Assembly: GCA_017617995.1 (NCBI GenBank)
Contig: JAFZVE010000066.1
Span: forward strand, 1 to 64,000
Source of the DNA: Clostridiales bacterium
Lineage (GTDB): Bacteria > Bacillota > Clostridia > Saccharofermentanales > Saccharofermentanaceae
Reading direction: 5' to 3'
Length of the DNA stretch: 64,000 nucleotides
How positions within the stretch are numbered: the first letter of the stretch is position 1; each line of letters starts with the position of its first letter. Below are positions 17,521 to 26,578 of the stretch, one piece after another. The notes under the pieces were generated by a model. The model saw only the letters and a program-made list of their open reading frames with translations. It was not told the origin of the DNA and did not search any database. The position numbers were made by a program, and so were the translations under genes.

Positions 17521-18378
17521 TTACTCGATGGGTTGCAGATTCTTCATGGAGAAGTCGAGAATCGGAGCGGAGTGCGTAAGCGCACCACAGGAGATATAGT
17601 CGACACCGATCTCTGCGAGCGCACGCAGACGCTCGATACTCATATTGCCGGATGCCTCCAGCTCGGCCTTGCCCTTGGCCATCGCGACAGCCTGCGCGGT
17701 CATCTCGTCGGTCATGTTATCGAGCATGATGATGTCAGCCTTCGCGTCGAGTGCTTCCTGGAGCATCTCGAGGTTTTCGACCTCGACCTCGATCTTACGG
17801 ACGAACGGAGCATAGGCGCGGGCCATCTCGACAGCCTTTGCGATCGAGCCCGCCGCACCGATGTGGTTGTCCTTGATGAGGACACCGTCCGAGAGGTTAT
17901 AGCGGTGATTCGTACCGCCGCCGATCCTGACTGCATACTTTTCGAAAGGACGCATATTCGGGGTCGTCTTACGTGTATCGAGGAGCTTGGTATCGAAGCC
18001 TTCGAGTTCTTTTACCATGGAGTGGGTGAGTGTCGCGATACCGCTCATGCGCTGCAGGAAATTGAGTGCCGTTCTCTCGCCGCTCAGGACGGCACGGCCG
18101 TCTCCGACCAGTACGCCGATTACATCGCCCTTATGGATCTCATCGCCGTCCTTGAAGTTTGCACGGAACGAGGAATTGTCGCAGAGCATCTCGAAAACGC
18201 GGATGAACACGTCGAGTCCGCAGAGGATGCCGTCCTGCTTGCAGATGAGGTCGACCGTCACCATGAAAGGCTCCGGCATGATCGCCTGCGTCGTTACGTC
18301 ATCGGAAGTGATGTCCTCGCGCAGTGCACGCATGATATAGTCGTCCCACAGGATCGTATTAAGTACACCATTGTTCAT
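17521..18378 (-). CDS. nadC: Nicotinate-nucleotide pyrophosphorylase (quinolinate phosphoribosyltransferase)
   Basis: A 285-residue enzyme that joins quinolinate and PRPP to make nicotinate mononucleotide with loss of CO2. Family motifs seen are SGERTALNFLQRMSGIAT, LDTRKTTPNMR, RIGGGTNHRYNLSDGVLIKDNH and the C-terminal ISCGALTHSAP. The ATG at 18378 lies inside the end of nadB (20-base overlap) behind AGGAGGGACAAGG. The much longer frame to 18615 lacks family resemblance before this point. Third gene of nadABC, ending at the terminator at 17461-17498. Confidence 0.95.
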   Translation of the reverse strand: MNNGVLNTILWDDYIMRALREDITSDDVTTQAIMPEPFMVTVDLICKQDGILCGLDVFIRVFEMLCDNSSFRANFKDGDEIHKGDVIGVLVGDGRAVLSGERTALNFLQRMSGIATLTHSMVKELEGFDTKLLDTRKTTPNMRPFEKYAVRIGGGTNHRYNLSDGVLIKDNHIGAAGSIAKAVEMARAYAPFVRKIEVEVENLEMLQEALDAKADIIMLDNMTDEMTAQAVAMAKGKAELEASGNMSIERLRALAEIGVDYISCGALTHSAPILDFSMKNLQPIE

Positions 18379-19666
18379 AGAAATCCTTGTCCCTCCTCTT
18401 GATCTCTTCGAGAACGATCTCTCTGTACTCAGAAGCAAAGTCTCTGCCTTCGTACTGTGCAAAATCAACGTCCTCGGTCTGTGTAGGTTCATATGGGATC
18501 GTCTCCTCGATGTTCTGCGCGGAGCGCTTCGCGAAAACGAGGCTCTCGAGGAGAGAATTACTGCCGAGACGGTTCTTGCCGTGCACGCCTGTGCAGGAAG
18601 TCTCGCCGATGGCATAGAGGTTATCCATCGAAGTTCTGCCCTTGAGGTCGACCTCGATACCGCCCATGAAATAGTGCTGGGCCGGGGTGACCGGGAAAGG
18701 TTCCTTCAGGATATCGTAGCCCTCTTCCTTACAGTGCTCGAGGATGTTCGGGAAGTGGCTCTTGATGAGTTCTGGATCGAGGTGGGTGACATCGAGCCAT
18801 ACGAAGCCTCTGCCGTCGATCTCCATCTGCTTCTTGATCGCCGCCGATACGACATCACGCGGCTGCAGTTCGTCGGTGAATCTTTCCATGTTCTTGTTCC
18901 GGAGCACGCCGCCTTCGCCACGGACCGCCTCAGAGATGAGGAACGATCTTCCCGGCTTCTCGGAATAGAGGGACGTCGGGTGGATCTGGATGTAGTTGAT
19001 ATCCTTAAGGAGGACATTGTGCTTTAGTGCGATCGCGAGCGCGTCACCGGTGATGTGACGGAACGCGGTACTGTGCTTGAAGAGTCCTCCGATACCGCCT
19101 GTTGCGAGAACGACGGCCTTGCCGAATACCGCGTGAAAAGCACCGTCCGCATCTTGTGTGATGATGCCTTTGCAGACGTTCTTCTCACAGATCAGATCGA
19201 CCATGGTGGTGTGCTCGTGAAGATCGATGTTCTTCTTCTCACGGACATTTTGCAGGAGCTTACTGGTGATCTCCTGACCCGTGATGTCCTCATGGTGGAG
19301 GATGCGGGATGCAGAGTGGCCGCCTTCCTTCGTCAGGTCGAGATCGTCGCCCTTCCTGTCGAAGTTGACGTGGTAGTCCAGGAGCTCGCGGATGATGACC
19401 GGAGACTGGCGGATCATGGTATCCACGGCCTTACGGGAATTCTCATAGTGACCGGCACGGAGCGTATCCTCGAAGTAATCCTCGTAGTCCTCGGAATCCT
19501 TAAGCGCCGCGATGCCGCCCTGCGCGAGGTAGGACGCACTGTTCTCCAGCGTATCCTTCGTCAGCATGTAGATGGACAGATTCTCCGGCAGATGCAGCGC
19601 ACAGAAGAGCCCGGCGGCGCCGGTCCCTACGATGACAACATCTGCGGAAGTAACGGAATTGGACAT
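18359..19666 (-). CDS. nadB: L-aspartate oxidase
   Basis: A 435-residue flavoprotein of the succinate dehydrogenase/fumarate reductase family. It has the FAD-binding N terminus DVVIVGTGAAGLFCAL, the LAQGGIAAL segment, the TGGIGGLFKHST region and the HYFMGGIEVD plus GETSCTGVHGKNRLGSNSLLE motifs. It oxidises aspartate to iminoaspartate for quinolinate synthase; in anaerobes fumarate can serve as acceptor. It starts four bases after nadA and overlaps nadC. Confidence 0.95.
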   Translation of the reverse strand: MSNSVTSADVVIVGTGAAGLFCALHLPENLSIYMLTKDTLENSASYLAQGGIAALKDSEDYEDYFEDTLRAGHYENSRKAVDTMIRQSPVIIRELLDYHVNFDRKGDDLDLTKEGGHSASRILHHEDITGQEITSKLLQNVREKKNIDLHEHTTMVDLICEKNVCKGIITQDADGAFHAVFGKAVVLATGGIGGLFKHSTAFRHITGDALAIALKHNVLLKDINYIQIHPTSLYSEKPGRSFLISEAVRGEGGVLRNKNMERFTDELQPRDVVSAAIKKQMEIDGRGFVWLDVTHLDPELIKSHFPNILEHCKEEGYDILKEPFPVTPAQHYFMGGIEVDLKGRTSMDNLYAIGETSCTGVHGKNRLGSNSLLESLVFAKRSAQNIEETIPYEPTQTEDVDFAQYEGRDFASEYREIVLEEIKRRDKDFYEQWCT

Positions 19667-19670
19667 ATTA

Positions 19671-20579
19671 TCAGCCTCCCCATTGATGCATTTTCAGAAG
19701 ACACTTCTTCGCACGCTCAGCCGTTTCGGGAGCGACTTCGATCGGGTCTTTGTGATCTTTCAGTACGCGGAGAACCTTCTCCAGCGAGACTTTCTTCATG
19801 TTCGGACATACGGGGCGGGTCTCCGGGAAGAAGAACTGCTTATCCGGATTGTCCAGTCTGAGACGGTGGGCGACACCGATCTCCGTTAAGATGATGAATT
19901 CCTCCGCATCCGTGTCCGCGGCATACTTGAGGATGCCGGTCGTACTGCCGATATAGTCGGCTAGTGCACGCACCTCGGGATTACACTCCGGATGGCAGGC
20001 GACCTTCGCATCCGGATGCTCGGCCTTAAGGGTCTTTACCTGCTCGGGATCCATGAAGTGATGGACATGGCAGTAGCCGTCCACAAAGTGGAACTCCTTA
20101 TCCGGGAACTGCGGCGCGAGAAAACCGCCCAAGTTCTGGTCCGGGATGAAGAGGATATGTTTATTCGGAATATTCGAGATGACTTTCTTCGCATTCGAAG
20201 AAGTGACGCAGACGTCGCTGACGGTCTTGAGCTCCGTGGTGGAGTTGATGTAGCACACGACGGCGAGGTCGTCGTACTTGTCACGGAATTCCTGGACCTG
20301 TTCGACCGTAGCCATATGTGCCATAGGGCAGTCTGCCGCGCGGTCCGGCATGAGGACCAGTTTTTCGGGATTTAAGATCTTCGCGCTTTCGGCCATGAAT
20401 TCGACACCGCAGAAGATAATGACCTTCGCATCGGTTTTCTGTGCCATCTGGCTGAGATAGTACGAATCTCCGCAGAAATCGGCGATTTCCTGAACTTCGC
20501 CATCCACATAAAGATGCGCAAGGATCACCGCATCCTGTTTCTCCTTTTCGCGGAGGATCTGATCTACGATGGAAGACAT
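19671..20579 (-). CDS. nadA: Quinolinate synthase
   Basis: A 302-residue 4Fe-4S enzyme that condenses iminoaspartate and dihydroxyacetone phosphate to quinolinate. Typical features are LAHLYVDGEVQEIADFCGDS, VCYINSTTELKTVSDVCVTSSNA, CHPECNPEV and a C-terminal RPVCPNMKKVSLEKV, which supply the three cluster cysteines. The ATG at 20579 follows a GGGGTGG. It is the first gene of the nadABC operon, transcribed from 20655-20683. Confidence 0.95.
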   Translation of the reverse strand: MSSIVDQILREKEKQDAVILAHLYVDGEVQEIADFCGDSYYLSQMAQKTDAKVIIFCGVEFMAESAKILNPEKLVLMPDRAADCPMAHMATVEQVQEFRDKYDDLAVVCYINSTTELKTVSDVCVTSSNAKKVISNIPNKHILFIPDQNLGGFLAPQFPDKEFHFVDGYCHVHHFMDPEQVKTLKAEHPDAKVACHPECNPEVRALADYIGSTTGILKYAADTDAEEFIILTEIGVAHRLRLDNPDKQFFFPETRPVCPNMKKVSLEKVLRVLKDHKDPIEVAPETAERAKKCLLKMHQWGG

Positions 20580-20654
20580 TTGCCACCCCGTTCTCCGGCC
20601 TTCAGGATCGGGGATCTCCGACGGGCCGGCTGCATTATTTTTCAATTTGAGAAA

Positions 20655-20683
20655 ATTTTATCACGCGCCTTCGAAAGTGACAA
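20655..20683 (-). promoter_or_regulatory. Promoter of nadABC
   Basis: Minus strand TTGTCA (20678-20683), 17-base spacer, TAAAAT (20655-20660) preceded by TGA, which gives an extended -10. Its -35 box is the same DNA as the -35 of the opposite promoter. Confidence 0.75.
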
Positions 20684-20705
20684 GGGAAGCGGGAAGGGGT
20701 ATAAT
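20677..20705 (+). promoter_or_regulatory. Promoter of the gene at 20831
   Basis: GTGACA (20677-20682), 17-base spacer, perfect TATAAT (20700-20705). It overlaps the nadA -35 box in opposite orientation. Confidence 0.65.
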
Positions 20706-20830
20706 ACCTTTACTGTTTAAATTGGGGTACTGTGTTCATTCGTATGTGAAGTCACAGACCGGGACAGGAAAGATTTCCCGTTTCGGATAACCGGAGAACA
20801 GGGAAAAAGCAGAAGAAAGGAGAAAACCGG

Positions 20831-21931
20831 ATGAAACGCGATATTATCGGCGATATTTTCCTCGGCGGTGTACTGCTGTCGCTTCTGTTCCTGTTCACTT
20901 TCCCTGCATATTTCTGTTTCTCACAGAATGCCCCGCGTGATATCTCTCTGACGGAACGCCTCATGAGCGTCTTCTTCGTTCTGGCTTTTATTCTGACCTG
21001 CATCTGGGTCTGCTGGAAGAAGAAGATCTGGGTGATGCTCGGACTGGCTTTCTTCTCTGCACTGCCTTATGTTCCGAAGTGGTTCCTGCCGAAGGTCAAC
21101 ATGCGGATCATCATGAACGGACGGAGCCTGCTTGACTCGATTCTCTCGATGATTCTCAACCGCATCTATGAACTGACCCACGCGCCGTTTACCGGTCTTC
21201 TCGGGATGGTGTCGGAAAAGACCGTCGAGAATCTTCCTTATAAGATGCTTCCACTGGTCCTGATCTCCTATATCCTTTCGCAGATCGTGCGTTTCTACTA
21301 CAACGCCTATGTTACCGAGAAGAAGCAGATCCACGACTTCAATCACTTCCGAAAAGCCAACGATATCCGTAAACCTGCGGTTGCCTCTCTGGAAAATGCA
21401 GAACCGGTTCCGGCTCCGGCCCCGCTTGGCACGATCGTCATGAACGAAAACGCCGAGATCGCTGCAGAGAGCTTCCCGACCAAGAATGCGGAAGAGGAAA
21501 AGACGATGCAGGTTAACCTGTCTTCTGACGCGCCGGTCCCGGCGATCCCTGCTGATACGCAGGCGACGGCCGTGATCCCGCTTGCTGCACATGCCCCGAC
21601 ATCCAGACCGGCTGAAGAGACGCAGGTGATTGCGCTCTCGGCCCACGCTCCGACCTCTGCCCCGCCATCTGCGCCAGCCAAGGAGCAAACGCAGGTGATT
21701 GCGCTTCCATCTCAGGATATCAAGCCCGAGGAGCCCGATGAGCCGCAGGTGATCGCCCTGTCAGCCCATGCGCCGACTTCTTCGACAAAGAGCGTTGAAG
21801 AAACACCGGAGAGTAAGAAGGACGAGAAACCGGAGCCGTCACAGACATCGGAAGATAAACAACTGGATTTTCCGGATGTGCATGGCGAAGCGGAGAAGAT
21901 CGATGTCTTTGGAGATAATGACCTGCCGTAA
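20831..21931 (+). CDS. Membrane protein with tandem QVIALSAHAPTS repeats
   Basis: A 366-residue protein of unknown family. The first half has about four hydrophobic helices (roughly residues 8-30, 43-62, 67-85 and 130-152). The second half, from about residue 180, is a disordered Ala/Pro/Glu/Thr-rich cytoplasmic or exposed tail. This tail has imperfect repeats of QVIALSAHAPTS: copies begin near 21566 (AVIPLAAHAPTS), 21623, 21692 (shortened) and 21743. AGAAAGGAG precedes the ATG. Divergent from nadA; TrhA follows 80 bases later. I do not recognise a function. Confidence 0.75.
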   Translation: MKRDIIGDIFLGGVLLSLLFLFTFPAYFCFSQNAPRDISLTERLMSVFFVLAFILTCIWVCWKKKIWVMLGLAFFSALPYVPKWFLPKVNMRIIMNGRSLLDSILSMILNRIYELTHAPFTGLLGMVSEKTVENLPYKMLPLVLISYILSQIVRFYYNAYVTEKKQIHDFNHFRKANDIRKPAVASLENAEPVPAPAPLGTIVMNENAEIAAESFPTKNAEEEKTMQVNLSSDAPVPAIPADTQATAVIPLAAHAPTSRPAEETQVIALSAHAPTSAPPSAPAKEQTQVIALPSQDIKPEEPDEPQVIALSAHAPTSSTKSVEETPESKKDEKPEPSQTSEDKQLDFPDVHGEAEKIDVFGDNDLP

Positions 21932-22010
21932 GATACGGAAAAGAACGATAAGAGAAAACTGCGATATAGATATCGCGTACGAGATATATAAAAAAGGAGA
22001 GTAAGAGAGA

Positions 22011-22799
22011 ATGTCAACGAACAAAGCTTTCTGGCGAACCTGGCTTGAAGGTTCGAAATCACATAAAAATGCGGAAACGGTTGTAGAAGATCCGCTTGAG
22101 GAAGGTCTCAAGGAACTGAGCTGGTCGGATGAAGAGTCCGTGCGCAAGGTCAAGACGGAGGAATCTTTTGGTGAGGAGATCGGCAACGCCACGTCCCACG
22201 GCGTCATGGCAGCCTTCATGCTGGGTATCCTCCCGTATGCAGCTGTGCACGCCTATCTTCGTGCCACCAGCGGAAATGCGATTCTGGATACTGTTACGAT
22301 CTCGATCTTCTGTATCGGCACATTCCTGATGTTCCTGATGTCGACGATCGACCATACCATGAAGCACGGTACGAAGCAGAAAGAACTCTACAACCGCCTG
22401 GACCATATCATGATCTTCTACGCGATTGCCGGCGCCTACACTCCGATCTGTCTGACGATCATCGGCGGAAGATGGGGTATCGGTCTTTGTATCGCACAGT
22501 GGCTCGTCGTTATCGCCGGCACGCTTAAGAAGGCCATATCCTTTTCCAAGTCGGTGATATCGTACATTTTCTCGTCGCTGCTATACCTGCTGATGGGCTG
22601 GATGATCGTCCTTTGCTTCCCGATCCTTTATGCCCAGACAAACCACGTGACATTTTGGCTGATCCTGGCCGGAGGCATCTGCTATACGACCAGTGTTATC
22701 CTGTTTTTTCTGCGATTCAAGTTTGCACATATGGTCTTCCACCTTTTGGTGGACTTCGGTGCCATCTGCCACGTAATCGCACTTTGCTTCTTCGTATGA
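22011..22799 (+). CDS. TrhA/hemolysin III family membrane protein (PAQR-like)
   Basis: A 262-residue protein with a polar N-terminal extension of about 55 residues and seven predicted helices. The conserved histidine/aspartate motifs of the hemolysin III/PAQR family are present: EEIGNATSHGVMA, the MSTIDHTMKH segment, RLDHIMIFYAIAGAYTPIC, and HMVFHLLVDFGAICH at the end. Family members act in membrane lipid homeostasis; haemolytic activity is not implied. An AAGGAG lies upstream, and an inverted repeat GCGATAT/ATATCGC precedes it near 21961. Confidence 0.9.
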   Translation: MSTNKAFWRTWLEGSKSHKNAETVVEDPLEEGLKELSWSDEESVRKVKTEESFGEEIGNATSHGVMAAFMLGILPYAAVHAYLRATSGNAILDTVTISIFCIGTFLMFLMSTIDHTMKHGTKQKELYNRLDHIMIFYAIAGAYTPICLTIIGGRWGIGLCIAQWLVVIAGTLKKAISFSKSVISYIFSSLLYLLMGWMIVLCFPILYAQTNHVTFWLILAGGICYTTSVILFFLRFKFAHMVFHLLVDFGAICHVIALCFFV

Positions 22800-22867
22800 G
22801 AAGACGGTCATGTTCACTCAGAATCAATCAATAAAGGAAAAAGAAGAATAAAAAGGAGGAAGAAAAA

Positions 22868-24583
22868 ATGAAAAAGTGTATGCGAGCTACAGCTATGATT
22901 CTTGTTTCGGCGATGCTTCTCGGCATGGCTTCCTGCAGTAAGGAGAAGGAAGAAACGACGAAGAAGAAAAAGAAGACGAAGAAGACGACAGAAACAACAG
23001 AAACAACAGAAACGACAGATGAGCCTACTTTTTATCCGACGACAGATATGTCGGATGAGCCGACGGATACGACGGGAGCACCGACAGACACGACACCGGG
23101 CCCTGTCGGAACGACAGGAACGAATGGTCTTCTGATCGATGTCCCGGAAGCGGGCTGTGCCATCGAAATTCCTTCGGAGGAAAGATTCTTCTATACCATG
23201 GATCTGACGATGGATGCGGAAGCACGTACGATCGGAGGACACGTCGATTTCGAGTTCTTCAACACATCCGATGAAGACTGGGATCAGCTCTGTTTCCGCG
23301 ATTATCCGAGTCTTTTCATCGAGAATAAGAATGTCGGAGCCAAGAACGGTACCACGCTCAATGGTGCACTGACCGAGATCGAGAATATCACGGACGGTCG
23401 TGACCAGAGCACACTCGAGTATACCCGTGATGAAGATGTATCCGTCGTCTGGGTACCGCTTCAGACGAAGCTTGCACCGGGAGAAAAGATGACGATCTCC
23501 TATGATTTTGTAGCGACGATCCCGACGATCGCTGACCGATTCGGCGTCAAAGACGACGTCTATAACGTGACGAATTTCTATCCGATCCTCGCGGTTTATA
23601 CGGAAGAAGGATGGTCCCATGAAGCATATTACAACATGGGCGAATGCTTCTTCTCCGAGTTGTCGGACTACGATGTGACCCTGACCGTTCCGGAGAACTT
23701 CATGGTTTTGTCCACCGGTACAACTGTTTCAGAAGAACAAAAAGACGGCAAGAAGATCTGCAAACTCGATGGCCCGTGTGTCAGAGATTTCGTATTCTCA
23801 TGCAGTCCGAACTTCAAGCTCATCGAGGGTGATTACGAAGGTGTCCACATCAATGTTGTATACGATGAAGCACATCCGGCCTCTTCGACGATGGATGATT
23901 GCCAGGCGGCCTGCCTTAAGGCGGCACAGGATTCTCTGGCTGCACTTGGTTCGGCGCTGGGTAAGTACCCGTACGAGGAAGTCGATATCGTTCTCGCCCC
24001 GATCGATGCAGGCGGTATGGAATACCCGAATCTGGTCATCATCACGGTGGATAGTTTATATTGCTCGACGAACAGCTATCAGACGATACCTTATCAGTTG
24101 ATCTCCGGTGTCATCGCTCACGAGCTGGGTCACCAGTGGTTCATGGGCATCGTCGGCAGCAACTCCGGACTGGAGCCCTGGCTCGACGAGTCTTTCGCCT
24201 CTTATACTGAAATCATTTATTTCAGTTATATGGGTGCAGATGAGGAAATCACCTATTACTCTCGTGATGTCCTCGATCTGACGGATAAGACGATCGTGCA
24301 GGCTCTGTTGGCCATGGATGCGGTTCCGATCAATCGTCCCCACTACACCTTTAGTAACGATGATTCCTATGTGACAGCGGCCTACTATGTAGGAGAGATG
24401 GCACTGTACCAGATGGAAGAGATCCTGGGAACGGAGGCCTTCCGCGGTGTTCTGCGTGAGTATGTCCGGAGAAATGCTTTCACCAATTCGACGGAAGCTC
24501 GTTTCTTCGAGACGCTTTATGATTGCGTGGGCACGGATAATGAGGATCTCAATAACCTGATCGCAGGTGTTTTCCAGAGATAA
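22868..24583 (+). CDS. Lipoprotein M1-family zinc aminopeptidase
   Basis: A 571-residue lipoprotein: signal peptide with lipobox near LGMASC, a Lys/Thr-rich linker, a beta-rich N-terminal domain, then the gluzincin domain. The substrate motif appears as GGMEYPNLV and the zinc site as HELGH at about residues 418-422, followed by 18 residues and then Glu in LDESFASYTE, the exact M1 spacing. The enzyme would trim N termini of extracellular peptides at the cell surface. An AGGAGGAAGAA precedes the ATG. It is shorter than full ERAP-type M1 enzymes, lacking the large C-terminal helical domain. Confidence 0.9.
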   Translation: MKKCMRATAMILVSAMLLGMASCSKEKEETTKKKKKTKKTTETTETTETTDEPTFYPTTDMSDEPTDTTGAPTDTTPGPVGTTGTNGLLIDVPEAGCAIEIPSEERFFYTMDLTMDAEARTIGGHVDFEFFNTSDEDWDQLCFRDYPSLFIENKNVGAKNGTTLNGALTEIENITDGRDQSTLEYTRDEDVSVVWVPLQTKLAPGEKMTISYDFVATIPTIADRFGVKDDVYNVTNFYPILAVYTEEGWSHEAYYNMGECFFSELSDYDVTLTVPENFMVLSTGTTVSEEQKDGKKICKLDGPCVRDFVFSCSPNFKLIEGDYEGVHINVVYDEAHPASSTMDDCQAACLKAAQDSLAALGSALGKYPYEEVDIVLAPIDAGGMEYPNLVIITVDSLYCSTNSYQTIPYQLISGVIAHELGHQWFMGIVGSNSGLEPWLDESFASYTEIIYFSYMGADEEITYYSRDVLDLTDKTIVQALLAMDAVPINRPHYTFSNDDSYVTAAYYVGEMALYQMEEILGTEAFRGVLREYVRRNAFTNSTEARFFETLYDCVGTDNEDLNNLIAGVFQR

Positions 24584-24637
24584 CGAGGTGGAGACCCCGG
24601 CAAATGAGCCAATTTACGCGACAGATGTAATCTTTTC

Positions 24638-24666
24638 TTGCATTATCGGATATTGCGAATTATAAT
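24638..24666 (+). promoter_or_regulatory. Promoter of the foldase gene at 24713
   Basis: TTGCAT (24638-24643), 17-base spacer, perfect TATAAT (24661-24666); start near 24673, leader about 40 bases. Confidence 0.75.
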
Positions 24667-24712
24667 GGGGCGTGCTGACATTTTAGAAATGAAGTAAAGG
24701 AAGGGCATAGAT

Positions 24713-26290
24713 ATGTCTAAACAGTCGGACAGGTCGTCCAAAGCGAAGACCAAAAAACATATGAAAACCTCTAAGAAGAATAAGATCATCATCATCATCT
24801 CGGTGGTTGTCCTCGTTCTTCTTGTCTTCTGCTATTTTGCCTATGTGACGGGTCTTCCGGCCAAGGTACTCCCGGGTGCCAAGATTGTGCATACGGTGGA
24901 TGGCAAGGAGAAGACTGTAGATCACGTGAGTATCGTTGAGATGAATTACTACTACTCCACGACGCTGAGCCAGTATACTTCCTATGGTATTATCGGTGCC
25001 AATGCGGATCTGGATGCGGTATATAACCCGAACAACGGTCAGACCTATCGCCAGATGCTCTGGGAGAATGCAGCCAATATGGCACAGACGAATTATCTCC
25101 TTTCTGAGGCGATTGAAAACTCCGGATTTAAGCCGGTGGCAGCGGATAAGTATGTAGAGGATCAGATCGATTCGATCCGTGAATCTACGAAGTACATGAA
25201 TACGCTTTATGGTTCAAACATGACCACAGACCAGTACCTGCAGAATATGTATGGTCCGGGTATGACCGTACAGATTATTCGTAAGATCCTGTATCGTCAG
25301 GCTATGATCGATGAATTTAAAGCATACGCCCAGCAGACAACTTTCCTGCCGAATGAGGCGGCGATTCAGGCGAAGTTTGAAGAGAACCCGTCCGATTATA
25401 CATACTGCCGTTTCCAGGTATATTTCGTATCTGCGAACATTCCTACTGATGCAAGTGACGATGAGAAGAAGGAGCTTCTGGATAAGGCTCTCGAGACTGC
25501 AAAGATGATCACGGACGACTGCACCAATGCCGTCGAATTCCAGACAAAAGTTAAGCTGGTCTGCCCGGATGATTATCGTACCCGTATGCTTGATGGAGAA
25601 GATCCGACATCCAAGAGCGGCCTTACACAGGAACAGCTGAAGAGCTATTCGGAAGAGTTCGCAGCGATGTGCTTCGATCCGGAGACCAAGCCGAACACAG
25701 GTATGGCTTTTATTGATAAGGACAACACCGGTGCATATGCGATGCTCTTTGAGGAGACCTATATCGAGGATGAGCTTACATGCGCATATCGCGTTCTGTC
25801 TCTCACAGATGATGTTCTCGGAAACATCTCCAATTCGCTCGAACAGAAGGCTCCGTCTCACCAGAAACTGCACGCTGAGGCGGAAGGCTATATGTCTCAG
25901 GTAACTTCTGAGGATAAGTTCATCGAACTTGTAAAGAAGTACTCCATGGATTCTTCCACTTACCTGTACGGCGGTTATAAGTCCGGCGTTAAGGAATCTG
26001 ACTTCGAGGGTGTAGTGATTAATGAGGGTGAAGACCCGACTCTTCCGGAAGAAGACCAGAAGCTGATCGCATGGCTCTTTGATCCGGCCAGAAAGAAGGG
26101 CGATATGTACATTATCGACTGCGTCGATTCTGTTAAGCTCTATTACTTCTGTGACAGCATGGCTTCCTATCAGGATCTGATCCGCATGAATCTCCTTTCG
26201 GAGAATTTCACGGCCTGGTACAATGCGACAATCTCTGATTCGTCCTATTCTACAATCGTTAACCATGGATTGATTGATTTCTTCACATAA
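24713..26290 (+). CDS. Membrane-anchored PrsA/SurA-like foldase
   Basis: A 525-residue protein with a basic N terminus, one transmembrane anchor at about residues 27-47, and a large extracytoplasmic part. The region at about 75-200 resembles the SurA/PrsA N-terminal chaperone domain (MLWENAANMAQTNYLLSEAIENSGF...). A central to C-terminal stretch resembles a degenerate parvulin-like domain. The family assists folding of exported proteins. It lacks a lipobox, unlike classical PrsA. The gene has its own promoter and precedes rpoB, with a GC-rich inverted repeat region (26313-26354) but no U-run between. Confidence 0.7.
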   Translation: MSKQSDRSSKAKTKKHMKTSKKNKIIIIISVVVLVLLVFCYFAYVTGLPAKVLPGAKIVHTVDGKEKTVDHVSIVEMNYYYSTTLSQYTSYGIIGANADLDAVYNPNNGQTYRQMLWENAANMAQTNYLLSEAIENSGFKPVAADKYVEDQIDSIRESTKYMNTLYGSNMTTDQYLQNMYGPGMTVQIIRKILYRQAMIDEFKAYAQQTTFLPNEAAIQAKFEENPSDYTYCRFQVYFVSANIPTDASDDEKKELLDKALETAKMITDDCTNAVEFQTKVKLVCPDDYRTRMLDGEDPTSKSGLTQEQLKSYSEEFAAMCFDPETKPNTGMAFIDKDNTGAYAMLFEETYIEDELTCAYRVLSLTDDVLGNISNSLEQKAPSHQKLHAEAEGYMSQVTSEDKFIELVKKYSMDSSTYLYGGYKSGVKESDFEGVVINEGEDPTLPEEDQKLIAWLFDPARKKGDMYIIDCVDSVKLYYFCDSMASYQDLIRMNLLSENFTAWYNATISDSSYSTIVNHGLIDFFT

Positions 26291-26388
26291 GAACGGAGGC
26301 GGCCCCGGAAGTCTTTCCGAAGATTTCCGGGCGTCCGGACACCGGATCTCCGGTGAAGAAAAAAATATAAAAAAAGAAAAAATAATGA

Positions 26389-26425
26389 TTGACACTTGAA
26401 ACGATCAGTTGTATACTTCTATACT
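26389..26425 (+). promoter_or_regulatory. Promoter of rpoBC with two -10 boxes
   Basis: Consensus TTGACA (26389-26394), 17-base spacer, TATACT (26412-26417). A second TATACT follows at 26420-26425. An AT-rich stretch precedes the -35 box. Confidence 0.85.
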
Positions 26426-26435
26426 GCGTTACAAT

Positions 26436-26537
26436 GGGTAGGGCTACTTTACCCTTTTGGGCGCCGGAGGTCCCAAGTCCTACAGACAAGGGCGTCTGAG
26501 AACGTATAGGAAGGTGCGCGGTCGTTTTTTTCGCGCA
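26436..26537 (+). other. Structured leader of rpoB
   Basis: Successive inverted repeats lie between the promoter and rpoB: GGGTA/TACCC (26436-26454) and TTGGG/CCCAA (26457-26476). A two-part stem follows, TCCTA/TAGGA enclosing CAGAC/GTCTG with an eight-base bulge on the 3' side (26478-26511), then TGCGCG/CGCGCA (26515-26537). About 150 transcribed bases precede the start codon. No terminator U-run is seen. It may bind a regulator or be an mRNA-stabilising leader; it is not a clear match to the L10 leader. Confidence 0.5.
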
Positions 26538-26578
26538 CACGCAAACGAGATGTTTGTGAAGTCGTGAGGTGATGTGTA

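Noticed and set aside
26436..26578. L10-type ribosomal protein leader before rpoB
   Set aside because: The rplJ-rplL genes are not there and I could not match the conserved kink-turn sequence; kept only as an unassigned structured leader.
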